Shown in pieces: positions 1 through 8,452 of a stretch of 12,595 nt of DNA. The notes under the pieces were generated by a model. That model worked only from the letters and a program-made list of their open reading frames with translations, made no database searches and was not told where the DNA came from. This DNA comes from Legionellaceae bacterium (GTDB lineage: Bacteria; Pseudomonadota; Gammaproteobacteria; Legionellales; Legionellaceae): positions 1 to 12,595 of the forward strand of contig CANJFK010000004.1 of the NCBI GenBank assembly GCA_947473535.1. Reading direction: 5' to 3'. A program made the position numbers and the translations under genes. The number at the start of each line of letters is the position of its first letter. Position 1 is the stretch's first letter.

Positions 1-16
1 GCTTCATCCAGGCTAC
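1..16 (-). repeat. REP-like repeat, truncated by window edge
   Basis: Bases 1-16 read GCTTCATCCAGGCTAC. This matches one half of the REP-like hairpins at 8579-8609 and 8716-8746, with a single change (CCAGG for CAAGG). On the minus strand it starts with the GTAG head followed by CCTGGAT. The pairing half would lie left of the window, so the hairpin itself cannot be confirmed. It is probably a third member of the same dispersed family, in the same orientation as the 8716 copy. Confidence 0.5.
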
Positions 17-91
17 ATTTAATTGTTAATTTCAGATAAAAAGTTTAAGTAGTGCCAATGGCTCAAGTGATAAGGTGTTATTGGGCTTTGC

Positions 92-113
92 AAAAAAGCC
101 GAGTGGCTACTCG
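92..113 (-). terminator. candidate terminator after recF
   Basis: Read on the minus strand, a short hairpin (CGAGT, loop AGCC, ACTCG; plus-strand bases 100-113) is followed by GCTTTTTTG, a six-T run at 92-97. It begins about 33 bases beyond the recF stop codon, which is where the dnaA-dnaN-recF transcript could end. The stem is only 5 bp, so this would be a weak intrinsic terminator. A competing AGCC/GGCT stem overlaps it. Confidence 0.35.
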
Positions 114-132
114 ACTATTGCGACGATTGAAG

Positions 133-166
133 CTCCCACATTGTTTCACGTGAAACAATGTGGGAG
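133..166. promoter_or_regulatory. parS centromere site in a 34-bp palindrome
   Basis: Bases 142-157 read TGTTTCACGTGAAACA, an exact match to the bacterial parS consensus TGTTNCACGTGAAACA that ParB (Spo0J) binds near the origin. The symmetry continues perfectly outward to 133 and 166, giving a 34-bp palindrome centred between 149 and 150. The outer arms are CTCCCACAT and ATGTGGGAG. The recF stop codon (146-148) lies inside the site, so the last codons of recF are written in the palindrome. No T-run follows on either strand, so its main role is unlikely to be termination. Confidence 0.93.
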
Positions 167-1228
167 TTCACAAGATATCGCGCCGTCCTCTAGGGTAAAC
201 TTAGCGGCATCCATGAAATGGCTTGACGCAAGAAAGCTGCTCGGATCAATCATTGTCAGAAAAACCTGACCATTTAGCTGTGCCAAACAACTAAATAGAC
301 GTTCCAGGTGTTTTTTGTCAAGTTCGGCAGCTACGTCATCAAACAAATAGACACAGGGCTTTGATAGCAATTGAGCTTGAGCAAGCTTTAATGCAATTAA
401 GATGATTTTTTGTTGTCCACGGGAGAGCGTCTGTTTGGCATTTAATGCGGACGTGTCAAATATTATATCGGCTTGGTGCGCACCCGAGTGGGTATACTGT
501 TGTTGACTGTCGCTAGCAAATTGCTCATCAAGTATATCGGCCAATGATTTCCCGCTCTTTTTTTTATCCCAACCCTTAAAGTATTGTATTGAGCACGGTA
601 CATCGGTCAATAGTCCAAGGCATGATTGAAAAACAGTCGACCATTGACTGACGTAGTCGCTCCGCAGTGTATCCAGCGCGGTCGCCAGATCAACAAGCAT
701 TCTATCCCAGGGCACACAGAGTTCTTTGCTTGCTCGTTGACGTAGCAGCGCATTTCGCTGTTTGAGCACGCGTCGATAATCTTTCCATAGATCGTGATAG
801 TTATGTTTCACGTGAAACATTCCCCAATCCAACAAGCTACGACGCACCGTTGGCCCTGCATCAATAATTTGGAAAATATCTTGATAGAATACCTGGCATG
901 GCAAAAAATGTGCGAGTTCACTGCTACGCTGACAAAACTGTTGGTTTAATTTTACTTGTGTAGAACCCATTCTATTTTTTTGAATGCTAATCGATTCCCC
1001 CGATGCCATACGTGCAAAAACAGTTAACGATTGCTCTTCATGACGAATGAGCGGGGAAATTTCACGTGTGCGGAATGAATGCCCACTGCCTAGTAAATAA
1101 ATCGCTTCTAATAACGAGGTTTTTCCGCTGCCATTTGCACCATAAATAACATTATATTGTGGATGTAATGTTAGGCGAGCGGATGAGATATTTCGTAAAT
1201 GATGGACGTTTAGATGAGAGAGGATCAT
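146..1228 (-). CDS. recF: RecF, DNA replication and repair ATPase
   Basis: RecF is an SMC/ABC-like ATPase that acts with RecO and RecR to load RecA on single-stranded gaps next to duplex DNA, at the nucleoid. The 360-residue product is close to the usual 357-370. Visible motifs are the Walker A GANGSGKTS (residues 30-38), the ABC signature LSRGQQK (268-274) and the Walker B region VYLFDDVAAELD (293-304). The ATG overlaps the dnaN stop by four bases (ATGA), so it is probably translationally coupled and part of the dnaA-dnaN-recF operon. Two things are odd. A parS site is read in frame as residues 137-142 (MFHVKH), where other RecF proteins have a conserved FHVE. A second parS covers the last codons and the stop. 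The usual next gene, gyrB, is not seen in the 145 bases that follow. Confidence 0.97.
   Translation of the reverse strand: MILSHLNVHHLRNISSARLTLHPQYNVIYGANGSGKTSLLEAIYLLGSGHSFRTREISPLIRHEEQSLTVFARMASGESISIQKNRMGSTQVKLNQQFCQRSSELAHFLPCQVFYQDIFQIIDAGPTVRRSLLDWGMFHVKHNYHDLWKDYRRVLKQRNALLRQRASKELCVPWDRMLVDLATALDTLRSDYVSQWSTVFQSCLGLLTDVPCSIQYFKGWDKKKSGKSLADILDEQFASDSQQQYTHSGAHQADIIFDTSALNAKQTLSRGQQKIILIALKLAQAQLLSKPCVYLFDDVAAELDKKHLERLFSCLAQLNGQVFLTMIDPSSFLASSHFMDAAKFTLEDGAISCELPHCFT
804..819. promoter_or_regulatory. parS site inside recF
   Basis: A second exact TGTTTCACGTGAAACA lies inside recF. Symmetry extends by only one base pair on each side (803-820), unlike the 34-bp site at the gene's end. 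Its centre is 662 bp from that of the other site. In the recF frame it reads ATG TTT CAC GTG AAA CAT, encoding MFHVKH. Clusters of such sites near the origin nucleate ParB spreading for chromosome segregation. parA and parB themselves are not in the window. Confidence 0.92.
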
Positions 1229-2331
1229 AGCTTCATGGGCATGATGATGTATTGATAGAGCTCATCATTCATCGATTCAACTAAGATGCTACTATCCGTA
1301 TTTGACAAAGACAGGCGTAATGGGCCCTCATCAACATGATTTAAAACGTCAAGCAAATAGCCTGCATTGATGCCAATTTTCAATTCATCGCCTTGTGTTT
1401 GTGCGACTACTGCTTCGATTGCTTCCTCTTGTTCCTGATTATTAGCAATCAAGGTTAATTGGTTCGGTTGAATATGCAATAGAACAGCCTTTGATTTTTC
1501 ATTAGCAAGAATAATGATGCGCGATAATGCTCGTTTCAATAGGTCACGATCGATAATGACCTGCTTATCTTGATCCTTTGGGATCGCCTTAATATAAGGT
1601 GGAAAACGGGCTTCGATTAATTTTGATGAAAATGTATATTGGTCCGTAACTAATTTAATATGATTTTTACCAGCAGAAAATAAAACGTGCTCATCCGCGA
1701 CGCTATTGAGCAAACGCAATATTTCCTGCACACCTTTTCTGGGAATTAATAGGCGGTTGTGTTGATAGGCTTGCTGACATGTGTATCGGCAAATAGCCAT
1801 ACGGTGGCCATCCGTCGCGACAGCCGTAATGGATTGAGCATCAATCTCAAGCAGCAAACCATTTAAGAACGCACGTACATCATGCTGAGACATCGCAAAA
1901 TGTGTTGCTTGTAATAAATGCATAAATGCGATTCTGCTGATAGAAAATTCCACCTCATTGGCTTCATCTTCCGTGTTTGGGTAATCAATTGCAGGTAGCG
2001 TTGCCAGCTTAAACTGACTACGCCCTTCCTTTATGGACACAATGCCCCCATTGAAGCTAATGGTTGGATTAGCATCGTCTTCCAATGAGCGAATGATATC
2101 GATCATTTTTTTTGCTGGCACGGTAATGACACCATCGGGCTGTTTTGTTGTGCAGGGAACCCGACCCGTTATTTCAATCTCTAGATCGGTCGCTGTCAGC
2201 AGTAATTGATTATCCATTAGCTTTAATAGAATGTTCGATAAAATGGCCAATGACTGTTTTTTATCAATAGCACCAGCCACGGTCAGTAGTGGCGTTAATA
2301 ACTGTTGTTTACTAATGGTTAATTCGAACAT
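1225..2331 (-). CDS. dnaN: DNA polymerase III beta sliding clamp
   Basis: DnaN forms the ring-shaped dimer that tethers DNA polymerase III to DNA and also recruits MutS, Hda and repair polymerases. From the ATG chosen here the product has 368 residues, against 366 in E. coli. It keeps family landmarks such as TATDLEIEI, TLPAIDYPN, ATDGHRMAICR, NNQEQEEA and the C-terminal YIIMPMKL. The start MFELTISKQQLL aligns directly with E. coli MKFTVEREHLL. An upstream in-frame TTG at 2341-2343 would add four residues but lies only three bases past the dnaA stop and has no better ribosome site, so I prefer the ATG at 2331. The gap to dnaA is 15 bases and the 3' end overlaps recF by four, consistent with one operon. 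Confidence 0.97.
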   Translation of the reverse strand: MFELTISKQQLLTPLLTVAGAIDKKQSLAILSNILLKLMDNQLLLTATDLEIEITGRVPCTTKQPDGVITVPAKKMIDIIRSLEDDANPTISFNGGIVSIKEGRSQFKLATLPAIDYPNTEDEANEVEFSISRIAFMHLLQATHFAMSQHDVRAFLNGLLLEIDAQSITAVATDGHRMAICRYTCQQAYQHNRLLIPRKGVQEILRLLNSVADEHVLFSAGKNHIKLVTDQYTFSSKLIEARFPPYIKAIPKDQDKQVIIDRDLLKRALSRIIILANEKSKAVLLHIQPNQLTLIANNQEQEEAIEAVVAQTQGDELKIGINAGYLLDVLNHVDEGPLRLSLSNTDSSILVESMNDELYQYIIMPMKL

Positions 2332-2346
2332 AGACAGTCTCAATTC

Positions 2347-3711
2347 TTAGGAAGATAATATCCGCATCAAATTTTTATGGTCCTCAGCAAAATCGCTGGC
2401 TTCAAGGATCAATTCCTTAACTTTACGGCAAGCATGAATGACTGTTGTATGATCGCGACCACCAAAATGATCGCCAATTTCAGGCAAGCTATGATTCGTT
2501 AATTCCTTGGCTAAAGCCATTGCCATTTGCCGAGGCCTCGCAATTGAGCGGCTCCGACGTTTTGATAATAAATCAGCCACTTTTACTTTATAATATTCGG
2601 CTACTGTTTTTTGAATATTTTCAATAGTGACCAGTTTGTCTTGTAATGCTAGTAAATCTCGCAATGCTTCATTCACGAAATCTATCGTGATTGACTTGCC
2701 TGTAAAATGCGCATTAGCAATCACGCGTCGTAACGCGCCTTCCAACTCCCGAACGTTGGAGCGGATACGCTTGGCAATAAAAAAAGCAACCTCATAGGGT
2801 AGTTCAATATTGGACAGTTCAGCTTTACTAATCAAGATGGCAACTCGCGTTTCGAGCTCAGGTGGTTCGACCGCAACCGTTAATCCCCAACCAAAACGTG
2901 ATTTAAGTCGTTCCTCGACGCCTTCAATTTCTTTTGGATAACGGTCGCTGGTTAAAATGATTTGTTGTTGGCCTTCAAGTAGTGCATTGAACGTATGGAA
3001 GAACTCCTCTTGCGAGCGATCTTTCCCCGCAAAAAATTGGATATCGTCAATCAACAACGCATTTAACGAACGATAAAAACGTTTAAATTCATTGATCGAA
3101 TTCGTTTGCAACGCTTTGACCATGTCAGCAACAAACCGTTCAGAATGCAGGTAGAGAACTTTCGCTTCGGGATTGTTTTTTAAAATTGTATTGCCAATCG
3201 CGTGCATTAAATGCGTTTTTCCCAAACCAACGCCACCGTAAATGAATAATGGATTATAGGCATCGCCCGGCCGCTCACCCACTTGCAATGATGCCGCTCT
3301 GGCTAATTGGTTCGAATTCCCTTCGACAAAACTATCAAACAAAAACTTTTTATTTAAATAGCTGTTTTTATAGTGGTCGGCTGTTTTTTTAGGTGATATA
3401 TTTTGGCGAATAATAGCGGGTGCACTATGGTTCGATTGGCTGTCTACCACCGCTGGCGCGGTAATTTTGCTGCCAATTTCAATGCTTACCGATTTAATGA
3501 CATCGGCACTTAATTGACCAGCCAACTCTTGAATACGAGAGTAAAAATGTTTTTTAACCCAATCGACGACAAAGCGATTTGGCGCCAGCAATATCAACAC
3601 ATTGTCTTCTGTTATATCAGCCTGCAGCGGTCGAAGCCAGGTATTGAATTGTTGAGCGGGATACTCTTCTTGTAAAAGCTCTAAACATTTCTGCCAGACA
3701 TTTGCAGACAC
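2347..3711 (-). CDS. dnaA: chromosomal replication initiator DnaA
   Basis: DnaA is the AAA+ ATPase that binds DnaA boxes, melts oriC and loads the DnaB helicase. Visible features are the N-terminal partner domain (about 1-85), a variable linker, Walker A GGVGLGKT (159-166), Walker B LLIDDIQ (219-225), sensor I LTSDR (253-257), sensor II with RELEGALRR (321-329) and the DNA-binding signature [10 protein letters not shown] (417-426). I place the start at a GTG (3709-3711). The N-terminus [10 protein letters not shown] then aligns without gaps to E. coli MSLSLWQQCL, whose gene also starts with GTG, and a GGAG lies six bases upstream (3718-3721). An in-frame TTG at 3721-3723 would overlap that ribosome site. 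The product has 454 residues. The gene is first in the dnaA-dnaN-recF operon and divergent from rppH. Confidence 0.97.
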   Translation of the reverse strand: MSANVWQKCLELLQEEYPAQQFNTWLRPLQADITEDNVLILLAPNRFVVDWVKKHFYSRIQELAGQLSADVIKSVSIEIGSKITAPAVVDSQSNHSAPAIIRQNISPKKTADHYKNSYLNKKFLFDSFVEGNSNQLARAASLQVGERPGDAYNPLFIYGGVGLGKTHLMHAIGNTILKNNPEAKVLYLHSERFVADMVKALQTNSINEFKRFYRSLNALLIDDIQFFAGKDRSQEEFFHTFNALLEGQQQIILTSDRYPKEIEGVEERLKSRFGWGLTVAVEPPELETRVAILISKAELSNIELPYEVAFFIAKRIRSNVRELEGALRRVIANAHFTGKSITIDFVNEALRDLLALQDKLVTIENIQKTVAEYYKVKVADLLSKRRSRSIARPRQMAMALAKELTNHSLPEIGDHFGGRDHTTVIHACRKVKELILEASDFAEDHKNLMRILSS

Positions 3712-3717
3712 AGACAA

Positions 3718-3721
3718 CTCC
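3718..3721 (-). promoter_or_regulatory. dnaA ribosome binding site
   Basis: GGAG on the minus strand lies six bases before the GTG at 3709-3711. It decides in favour of that GTG over the upstream TTG at 3721-3723, which would use up part of this site. Confidence 0.7.
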
Positions 3722-3740
3722 AAATAAAACCCAGCAAATC

Positions 3741-3746
3741 ATTATA
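3741..3746 (-). promoter_or_regulatory. -10 box of the dnaA promoter
   Basis: A perfect TATAAT on the minus strand lies about 30 bases upstream of the dnaA GTG, predicting a short 5' leader of roughly 23 bases. No good -35 box is seen at 16-18 bp spacing; the best candidate, TACGCA at 17 bp, is poor. The call therefore rests on the -10 box and its position. Confidence 0.5.
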
Positions 3747-3807
3747 CTCAAAGAAATCGTAGATGCGTAGGTTTAATTTCAGTTATTCTTGCCAACGTCT
3801 TGTCTTT

Positions 3808-3816
3808 TGTGGAAAA
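3808..3816 (-). promoter_or_regulatory. single DnaA-box-like 9-mer
   Basis: The minus strand reads TTTTCCACA, one change from the strong DnaA box TTATCCACA. It lies in the dnaA/rppH gap, upstream of the dnaA -10 box, where DnaA autoregulation would be expected. One imperfect box is weak evidence, and no cluster of boxes or AT-rich unwinding element accompanies it here. Confidence 0.3.
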
Positions 3817-3852
3817 ATCAAATGATTAAGGTTTTGCGTAAGCAGTTATATC

Positions 3853-4377
3853 ATGGTGATTGATCGTGCCGGCTACCGTTTGAACGTGGGGATCATGTTG
3901 TCCAATGAGTCGGGTCGGGTGTTTTGGGGAAAACGTCATGGGCATGATGCCTGGCAGTTTCCTCAAGGCGGACTTGCTACTGGGGAAACAGCTCTCGATG
4001 CTTTGTTTCGTGAATTAAAGGAAGAGGTCGGATTAGATCGCGAAGACGTTGAGGTTATGGGAGTAACCAAGCGGTGGCTTAAATATCGACTTCCTAAACA
4101 ATATTTGCGTCACGGCACTAATCCGTTGGTTATTGGCCAGAAGCAAAAATGGTATTTGTTAAAGCTCGTGAGCAGTGAACAAAAAATTCGCCTTGATTTA
4201 AGTGACTCACCCGAATTTGACAGCTGGCGTTGGATAGATTATCAAGAGCCACAAGAACTGGTTATTTTCTTCAAAAAACAAGTCTATGTTCAGGCAATGA
4301 AAGAACTGGAGCATTTATTTAAAAAGCGCCGGACACCTTTTGGGTTGCGTCGCAAACGGGGTAATCATGGCCACTGA
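3853..4377 (+). CDS. rppH: RNA pyrophosphohydrolase RppH (Nudix)
   Basis: RppH removes pyrophosphate from the 5' triphosphate end of mRNA, which opens the transcript to RNase E decay in the cytoplasm. The 174-residue protein (E. coli has 176) has the complete Nudix box G-x5-E-x7-REL-x-EEVGL at residues 39-61, with the metal-binding glutamates 54, 57 and 58. The RppH-type stretches WQFPQGG, GQKQKWY and PEFDSWRWI are present. The N-terminus matches E. coli (GYRxNVGI). Either the ATG at 3853 or the adjacent GTG at 3856 could start it, and neither has a strong ribosome site. It is divergent from dnaA and heads a probable rppH-ptsP-lgt-thyA transcription unit, with ptsP 48 bases downstream. I see no confident promoter. 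Confidence 0.95.
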   Translation: MVIDRAGYRLNVGIMLSNESGRVFWGKRHGHDAWQFPQGGLATGETALDALFRELKEEVGLDREDVEVMGVTKRWLKYRLPKQYLRHGTNPLVIGQKQKWYLLKLVSSEQKIRLDLSDSPEFDSWRWIDYQEPQELVIFFKKQVYVQAMKELEHLFKKRRTPFGLRRKRGNHGH

Positions 4378-4432
4378 ACGTAAGCTCGCACCCAAATTCA
4401 CGTCGCATTTTATGCCGAGTATTCGATGTTAA
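4367..4432 (+). CDS. possible 21-residue ORF bridging rppH and ptsP
   Basis: An ATG at 4367 opens inside the end of rppH (its stop is at 4375-4377), with GGGG five bases upstream. It runs 21 codons ([21 protein letters not shown]) and stops at a TAA that overlaps the ptsP start codon as ATGTTAA. It therefore spans the entire gap. Ribosomes ending on it could restart at ptsP, which has only a weak ribosome site of its own. The peptide has no recognisable family. An ORF this short could be chance. Confidence 0.25.
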   Translation: MATERKLAPKFTSHFMPSIRC

Positions 4433-6717
4433 AAATATTAAAACGCATCGTGCAAGAAGTTACTGCCTCGAACCACTTAACGGACGCATTAACTATTCTG
4501 GTACAACGCGTCCGAGCGGCTATCGATGCCGAAGCGGTTTCAGTTTATCTTATTGATAATAAACATGCTGAATATGTGCTGATTGCCACGGATGGATTGA
4601 ACAAACAAGCTGAATCAAGAGTACGGGTAGGCTTGGATAGTGGTTTAATTGGTTTAGTGGGTCGTCGTGAGGAACCGATTAATGTCGACGATGCTCCCGC
4701 ACACCCGGAATTTCATCAAAACCCTTTGTTGGGAGAAGATCATCTCCGCGCCTTCTTGGGTGTTCCTATTATCCAACATCGTAAACTTTATGGTGTTATG
4801 ACCGCTCAACAAGCTGCATTGCGCTGTTTTGATGATGCTGAAGAAGCCTTTTTAATTACGCTTGCAGCACAATTGGGCGGCATGATTGCTCATGCTGAGG
4901 CTACGGGCGAGCTCGCACAATTAACGCAACCACAACCCGTTGGTGTTAATAAACCCGAAGTAATTCAGATCGCATTGAACGGAATCGGAAGTGTGCCAGG
5001 GGCTGCAATTGGTACGGCCATTGTGGTGTACCCACCAGCTGATATTGATGCTGTGCCTCGCTACATTGTCGACGATATTGAATGTGAGATTGTCATTTTC
5101 TATGAGGCCTTGCAAGCGACGCGTGACAATATCCATCGATTAGGCCGTCGAATGAAAACAAGTGTTGCGGATGATGAGCACGCATTATTTGATGTTTATT
5201 TAAGCATCCTTGATAAAGAGAGTTTAGGCGCCGAAGTCGAGCATGAGATTCGTACAGAGCATCTTGGTGCGCAAGCGGCTCTTGCGACCGTAATAAAAAA
5301 ACACGTGTTGCAATTTGAAAACATGAAGGATGATTATTTACGTGAGCGTGCAAGCGATGTTCGCGATATTGGTCGACGGGTACTGGCTGAATTACAATCA
5401 TCTCAACACGAAGAAATAGACTATCCACGCCGCACGATTTTGGTCGGCGAAGAAATTACTGCGGCAGCACTTGCTGAAGTGCCCGAAGGACAATTAGCGG
5501 GTGTGGTCTCAGCGAAAGGCTCAAGCAGTTCTCATGTTGCTATTTTAGCGCGTGCGATGGGCGTACCAACGGTGATGGGCGTTCGTGGTCTGAAACTAGA
5601 GCAATTATCACGACGCGCGATGATCGTTGATGGGTATTTTGGGCATGTGTTTGTTTCACCATCGAAATCGCTGCTCTCCGAATACAAGCAGTTAATTCAA
5701 GAAGAAGATGCGCTTAATCAAAGTCTTATCAGCTTGCGTGATAAACCCGCTGAAACGACCGATAACCATCGTGTTTCATTGCAGGTCAATACTGGGTTGG
5801 CGATGGACTCGGGCATGTCGATGAGCGTGGGCGCCGAGGGCGTGGGGCTTTATCGTTCCGAAGTGCCGTTTATGAGCCGCGACCGTTTTCCCTCGGAAGA
5901 CGAACAATATATTATTTATCGGCAAATTCTTAAAGCATTTGCACCGCGTTCAGTCACGATGCGCACGTTAGATATTGGTGGTGATAAAATACTACCTTAT
6001 TTTCCCGTGGAGGAGGATAATCCATACCTCGGTTGGCGCGGGATCCGCGTTACGCTGGATCATCCTGATGTGTTTTTATTGCAAGTACGTGCCATGATGC
6101 GCGCCAATGAAGAATTAAATAATCTACGCATCATGTTACCCATGGTGACAACGTTAAGCGAAGTTGACGAAGCGGTTTACTTGATAAACCAAGCTTACAC
6201 GGAATTACTCGAGGAAGGCTGCCAGATTGACAAGCCAGAGCTTGGCGTGATGATCGAGGTCCCTGCCGCCGTTTATCAAGCACGCGAATTAGCTAAACGC
6301 GTTGATTTTCTTTCCGTGGGCAGTAACGATTTAACGCAATATCTACTGGCTGTGGATAGAAACAATGCACGCGTAGCGGGACTTTATGATACATTACACC
6401 CGGCAATGATACGCACCTTGATCAAGGTTATCGAAGGTGGTCATTCTGCTGGCGTGAAAGTCAGTATTTGCGGAGAAATGGCTGGCGATCCATTGGCCGT
6501 TATTTTACTTTTGGCGATGGGTTTTGACACGCTCAGTATGAATTCTGCAAGCTTGCCTCGAGTAAAATGGGTGATCCGTAATTTTTCATTGGCCACCGCC
6601 CGTAAAATTTTAGCTGACGTGTTGGCGTTAGAACATCCAACGGAAATTCGTTTACATTTGCAAAAAGCACTGGAAGATCAAGGTTTAGGCAGCTTAATTA
6701 GAGCCGGGAAATCGTGA
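4426..6717 (+). CDS. ptsP: PtsP, PEP-protein phosphotransferase EI(Ntr)
   Basis: PtsP is enzyme I of the nitrogen phosphotransferase system. It takes phosphate from phosphoenolpyruvate and passes it to NPr and then PtsN, a regulatory relay in the cytoplasm rather than a sugar importer. The 763 residues (E. coli 748) comprise an N-terminal GAF sensor domain (about 15-155), which separates PtsP from sugar-type enzyme I, then the phosphohistidine domain with SSSSHVAI (His370), then the PEP-binding barrel with [19 protein letters not shown] and CGEMAGD (Cys682). The start [12 protein letters not shown] aligns with E. coli MLTRLREIVEKV. lgt follows after a short gap. The partners ptsN and npr are not in the window. 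Confidence 0.96.
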   Translation: MLKILKRIVQEVTASNHLTDALTILVQRVRAAIDAEAVSVYLIDNKHAEYVLIATDGLNKQAESRVRVGLDSGLIGLVGRREEPINVDDAPAHPEFHQNPLLGEDHLRAFLGVPIIQHRKLYGVMTAQQAALRCFDDAEEAFLITLAAQLGGMIAHAEATGELAQLTQPQPVGVNKPEVIQIALNGIGSVPGAAIGTAIVVYPPADIDAVPRYIVDDIECEIVIFYEALQATRDNIHRLGRRMKTSVADDEHALFDVYLSILDKESLGAEVEHEIRTEHLGAQAALATVIKKHVLQFENMKDDYLRERASDVRDIGRRVLAELQSSQHEEIDYPRRTILVGEEITAAALAEVPEGQLAGVVSAKGSSSSHVAILARAMGVPTVMGVRGLKLEQLSRRAMIVDGYFGHVFVSPSKSLLSEYKQLIQEEDALNQSLISLRDKPAETTDNHRVSLQVNTGLAMDSGMSMSVGAEGVGLYRSEVPFMSRDRFPSEDEQYIIYRQILKAFAPRSVTMRTLDIGGDKILPYFPVEEDNPYLGWRGIRVTLDHPDVFLLQVRAMMRANEELNNLRIMLPMVTTLSEVDEAVYLINQAYTELLEEGCQIDKPELGVMIEVPAAVYQARELAKRVDFLSVGSNDLTQYLLAVDRNNARVAGLYDTLHPAMIRTLIKVIEGGHSAGVKVSICGEMAGDPLAVILLLAMGFDTLSMNSASLPRVKWVIRNFSLATARKILADVLALEHPTEIRLHLQKALEDQGLGSLIRAGKS

Positions 6718-6787
6718 TGGTCAGATTGGATGCAAAAGTAGGACGTTAATTCGGGCGCGATCCTTCATGCCCCAACAAGAGAGCCTT

Positions 6788-7582
6788 ATGCTGACTTACC
6801 CACACATTGATCCTGTTGCTTTTTCCCTAGGGCCTCTTCAGATACATTGGTACGGATTAATGTATTTAGTCGGTTTCATTAGTGCTTGGGGACTCGCGCA
6901 TTGGCGAGTGACGCACTATAAGCTTGATTGGACATCTGAACAAATTGGCGATCTAATTTTCTTTGCAGCGATCGGCGTCATTATTGGCGGAAGATTGGGA
7001 TATATGCTTTTTTATAGCACGCATCAATTATTGAGCCAGCCCTGGATCATATTTAAAATATGGGAAGGCGGCATGTCGTTTCATGGCGGTTTAGTCGGCG
7101 TTCTGGTCGCGGGTGCCTTGTTTGCTCGTAAAATAAAAAAACCCTTTTGGCAGGTGGCCGATTTTGTTGTGCCATTAGTCCCTTTAGGTCTTGCTGCTGG
7201 GCGTATAGGAAATTTTATCAATGGCGAACTGTGGGGCCGGGTAACGAGTGTGCCTTGGGCAATGGTTTTTCCTCAAGTTGATGCCGAACCACGCCACCCC
7301 TCGCAGCTTTATGAGTTTGGATTAGAAGGCCTTGCACTCTTTATTTTGGTCTGGTGGTATGCAGCGAAGCCTCGCCCAGCAGGCTGTGTCACCGCTATTT
7401 TTTTAATGGGTTATGCCATTTGTCGTCTCATTATCGAGTGCTTCCGCGAGCCTGATAGTCAACTGGGATTTGTCGCGTTTAGTTGGTTGACTATGGGGCA
7501 ATTATTATCAATTCCGATGCTATTAGCCGGATTATTATTATGGTTGGTGAAACGAAATGCAAACATACCTTCAACTCATTGA
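6788..7582 (+). CDS. lgt: prolipoprotein diacylglyceryl transferase Lgt
   Basis: Lgt is an inner-membrane enzyme that moves diacylglycerol from phosphatidylglycerol to the lipobox cysteine of prolipoproteins, the first step of lipoprotein maturation. From the ATG at 6788 the protein has 264 residues with about seven hydrophobic segments. Motifs include [19 protein letters not shown] (His99), the signature [14 protein letters not shown] (138-151) and RHPSQLYE. It is shorter than E. coli (291), mostly because the periplasmic loop between the signature and RHPSQLYE is reduced, a difference also seen in other Lgt proteins. An in-frame ATG at 6767 would add seven residues. I prefer 6788 because AAGAGAG lies just upstream and the N-terminus fits the family. 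The end overlaps thyA by 26 bases. Confidence 0.95.
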   Translation: MLTYPHIDPVAFSLGPLQIHWYGLMYLVGFISAWGLAHWRVTHYKLDWTSEQIGDLIFFAAIGVIIGGRLGYMLFYSTHQLLSQPWIIFKIWEGGMSFHGGLVGVLVAGALFARKIKKPFWQVADFVVPLVPLGLAAGRIGNFINGELWGRVTSVPWAMVFPQVDAEPRHPSQLYEFGLEGLALFILVWWYAAKPRPAGCVTAIFLMGYAICRLIIECFREPDSQLGFVAFSWLTMGQLLSIPMLLAGLLLWLVKRNANIPSTH

Positions 7583-8351
7583 GCATGTTTTACAACAAGG
7601 TGTAGAAAAAAAAGATCGAACGGGCACGGGCACGTTGTCCGTGTTTGCATACCAAATGCGGTTTAATCTGGCCCACTCATTTCCATTGCTGACAACGAAA
7701 AAATTGCATACGCGCAGTATCATCCATGAGTTGTTATGGTTCTTACGTGGTGATACCAATATCGCCTACTTGCATGAACATGGCGTGTCTATTTGGGACG
7801 AGTGGGCTGATGAAGCCGGTAATTTGGGGCCGGTTTATGGTCGACAATGGCGTAGTTGGCCGACGGCGGATGGCCGCGCGATTGATCAATTCGCTGAGGT
7901 TATCTCTCAAATTAAAACCAATCCTGACTCTCGTCGCTTAATCGTTAGCGCTTGGAACGTCGGCGAACTCGATAAAATGGCACTGGCGCCTTGCCATGCT
8001 TTATTTCAATTTTACGTGATCAACAATCGTTTATCGTGTCAGTTATACCAGCGTTCTGCTGATATATTCCTGGGTGTGCCATTTAATATTGCATCGTATG
8101 CTTTATTGACGAGAATGGTCGCGCAGCAATGTGGCCTTGATGTTGGGGAGTTTATTTGGACGGGTGGTGATTGTCATTTATATCTAAACCATCTGGAGCA
8201 AGCAAGAACCCAATTGCAGCGTGCGCCACTACCGTTGCCTCAATTACGGATCAACCGAAAACCGGATTCATTATTTGATTATCAGTTTGATGATTTTGAG
8301 ATTATGAATTACGAGTCGCATCCAGCAATTAAAGCGCCTATTGCCGTTTAG
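7557..8351 (+). CDS. thyA: thymidylate synthase ThyA
   Basis: ThyA methylates dUMP to dTMP using 5,10-methylenetetrahydrofolate, giving the only de novo thymine source when ThyX is absent. The 264 residues equal the E. coli length and align without visible gaps. The catalytic cysteine is C146 in [12 protein letters not shown]. The folate and dUMP motifs [49 protein letters not shown] and the C-terminal IKAPIAV are intact. The start overlaps the end of lgt by 26 bases in another frame, and the N-terminus [12 protein letters not shown] matches E. coli MKQYLELMQKVL, which supports this ATG. It is the last gene of the rppH-ptsP-lgt-thyA run. No clear intrinsic terminator with a T-run follows it. 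Confidence 0.98.
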   Translation: MQTYLQLIEHVLQQGVEKKDRTGTGTLSVFAYQMRFNLAHSFPLLTTKKLHTRSIIHELLWFLRGDTNIAYLHEHGVSIWDEWADEAGNLGPVYGRQWRSWPTADGRAIDQFAEVISQIKTNPDSRRLIVSAWNVGELDKMALAPCHALFQFYVINNRLSCQLYQRSADIFLGVPFNIASYALLTRMVAQQCGLDVGEFIWTGGDCHLYLNHLEQARTQLQRAPLPLPQLRINRKPDSLFDYQFDDFEIMNYESHPAIKAPIAV

Positions 8352-8452
8352 ATTGAGTAGGGCTCAGCGCGAATGGGTCGCGGTCACAAATATTGGCTCT
8401 TGGATAATTCCTTGCTAACAGCGGCGTCGATTTAAGCTTGTGCGTCAGGGTC

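Noticed and set aside
75..269. A 64-residue plus-strand frame over the recF end.
   Set aside because: It is antisense to the recF 3' end and includes the parS palindrome. The FHVK stretch it encodes is just the palindrome read on the other strand.
1058..1073. TTTCACGTG in recF looked like a third parS.
   Set aside because: Only one half matches (9 of 16 bases), and the right half has no symmetry.
2332..2343. TTG at 2341-2343 as the dnaN start.
   Set aside because: The ATG four codons later matches the family N-terminus, and no better ribosome site supports the TTG.
3709..3723. TTG at 3721-3723 as the dnaA start.
   Set aside because: It would overlap the only good ribosome site, while GTG at 3709-3711 has ideal spacing and aligns with the E. 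coli N-terminus.
5302..5307. CACGTG inside ptsP as a possible parS core.
   Set aside because: The flanks do not fit the TTTCACGTGAAA pattern. A bare six-base palindrome is expected by chance.
6717..6749. A 10-codon ATG frame in the ptsP-lgt gap.
   Set aside because: It is too short, has no ribosome site of note, and nothing separates it from chance.
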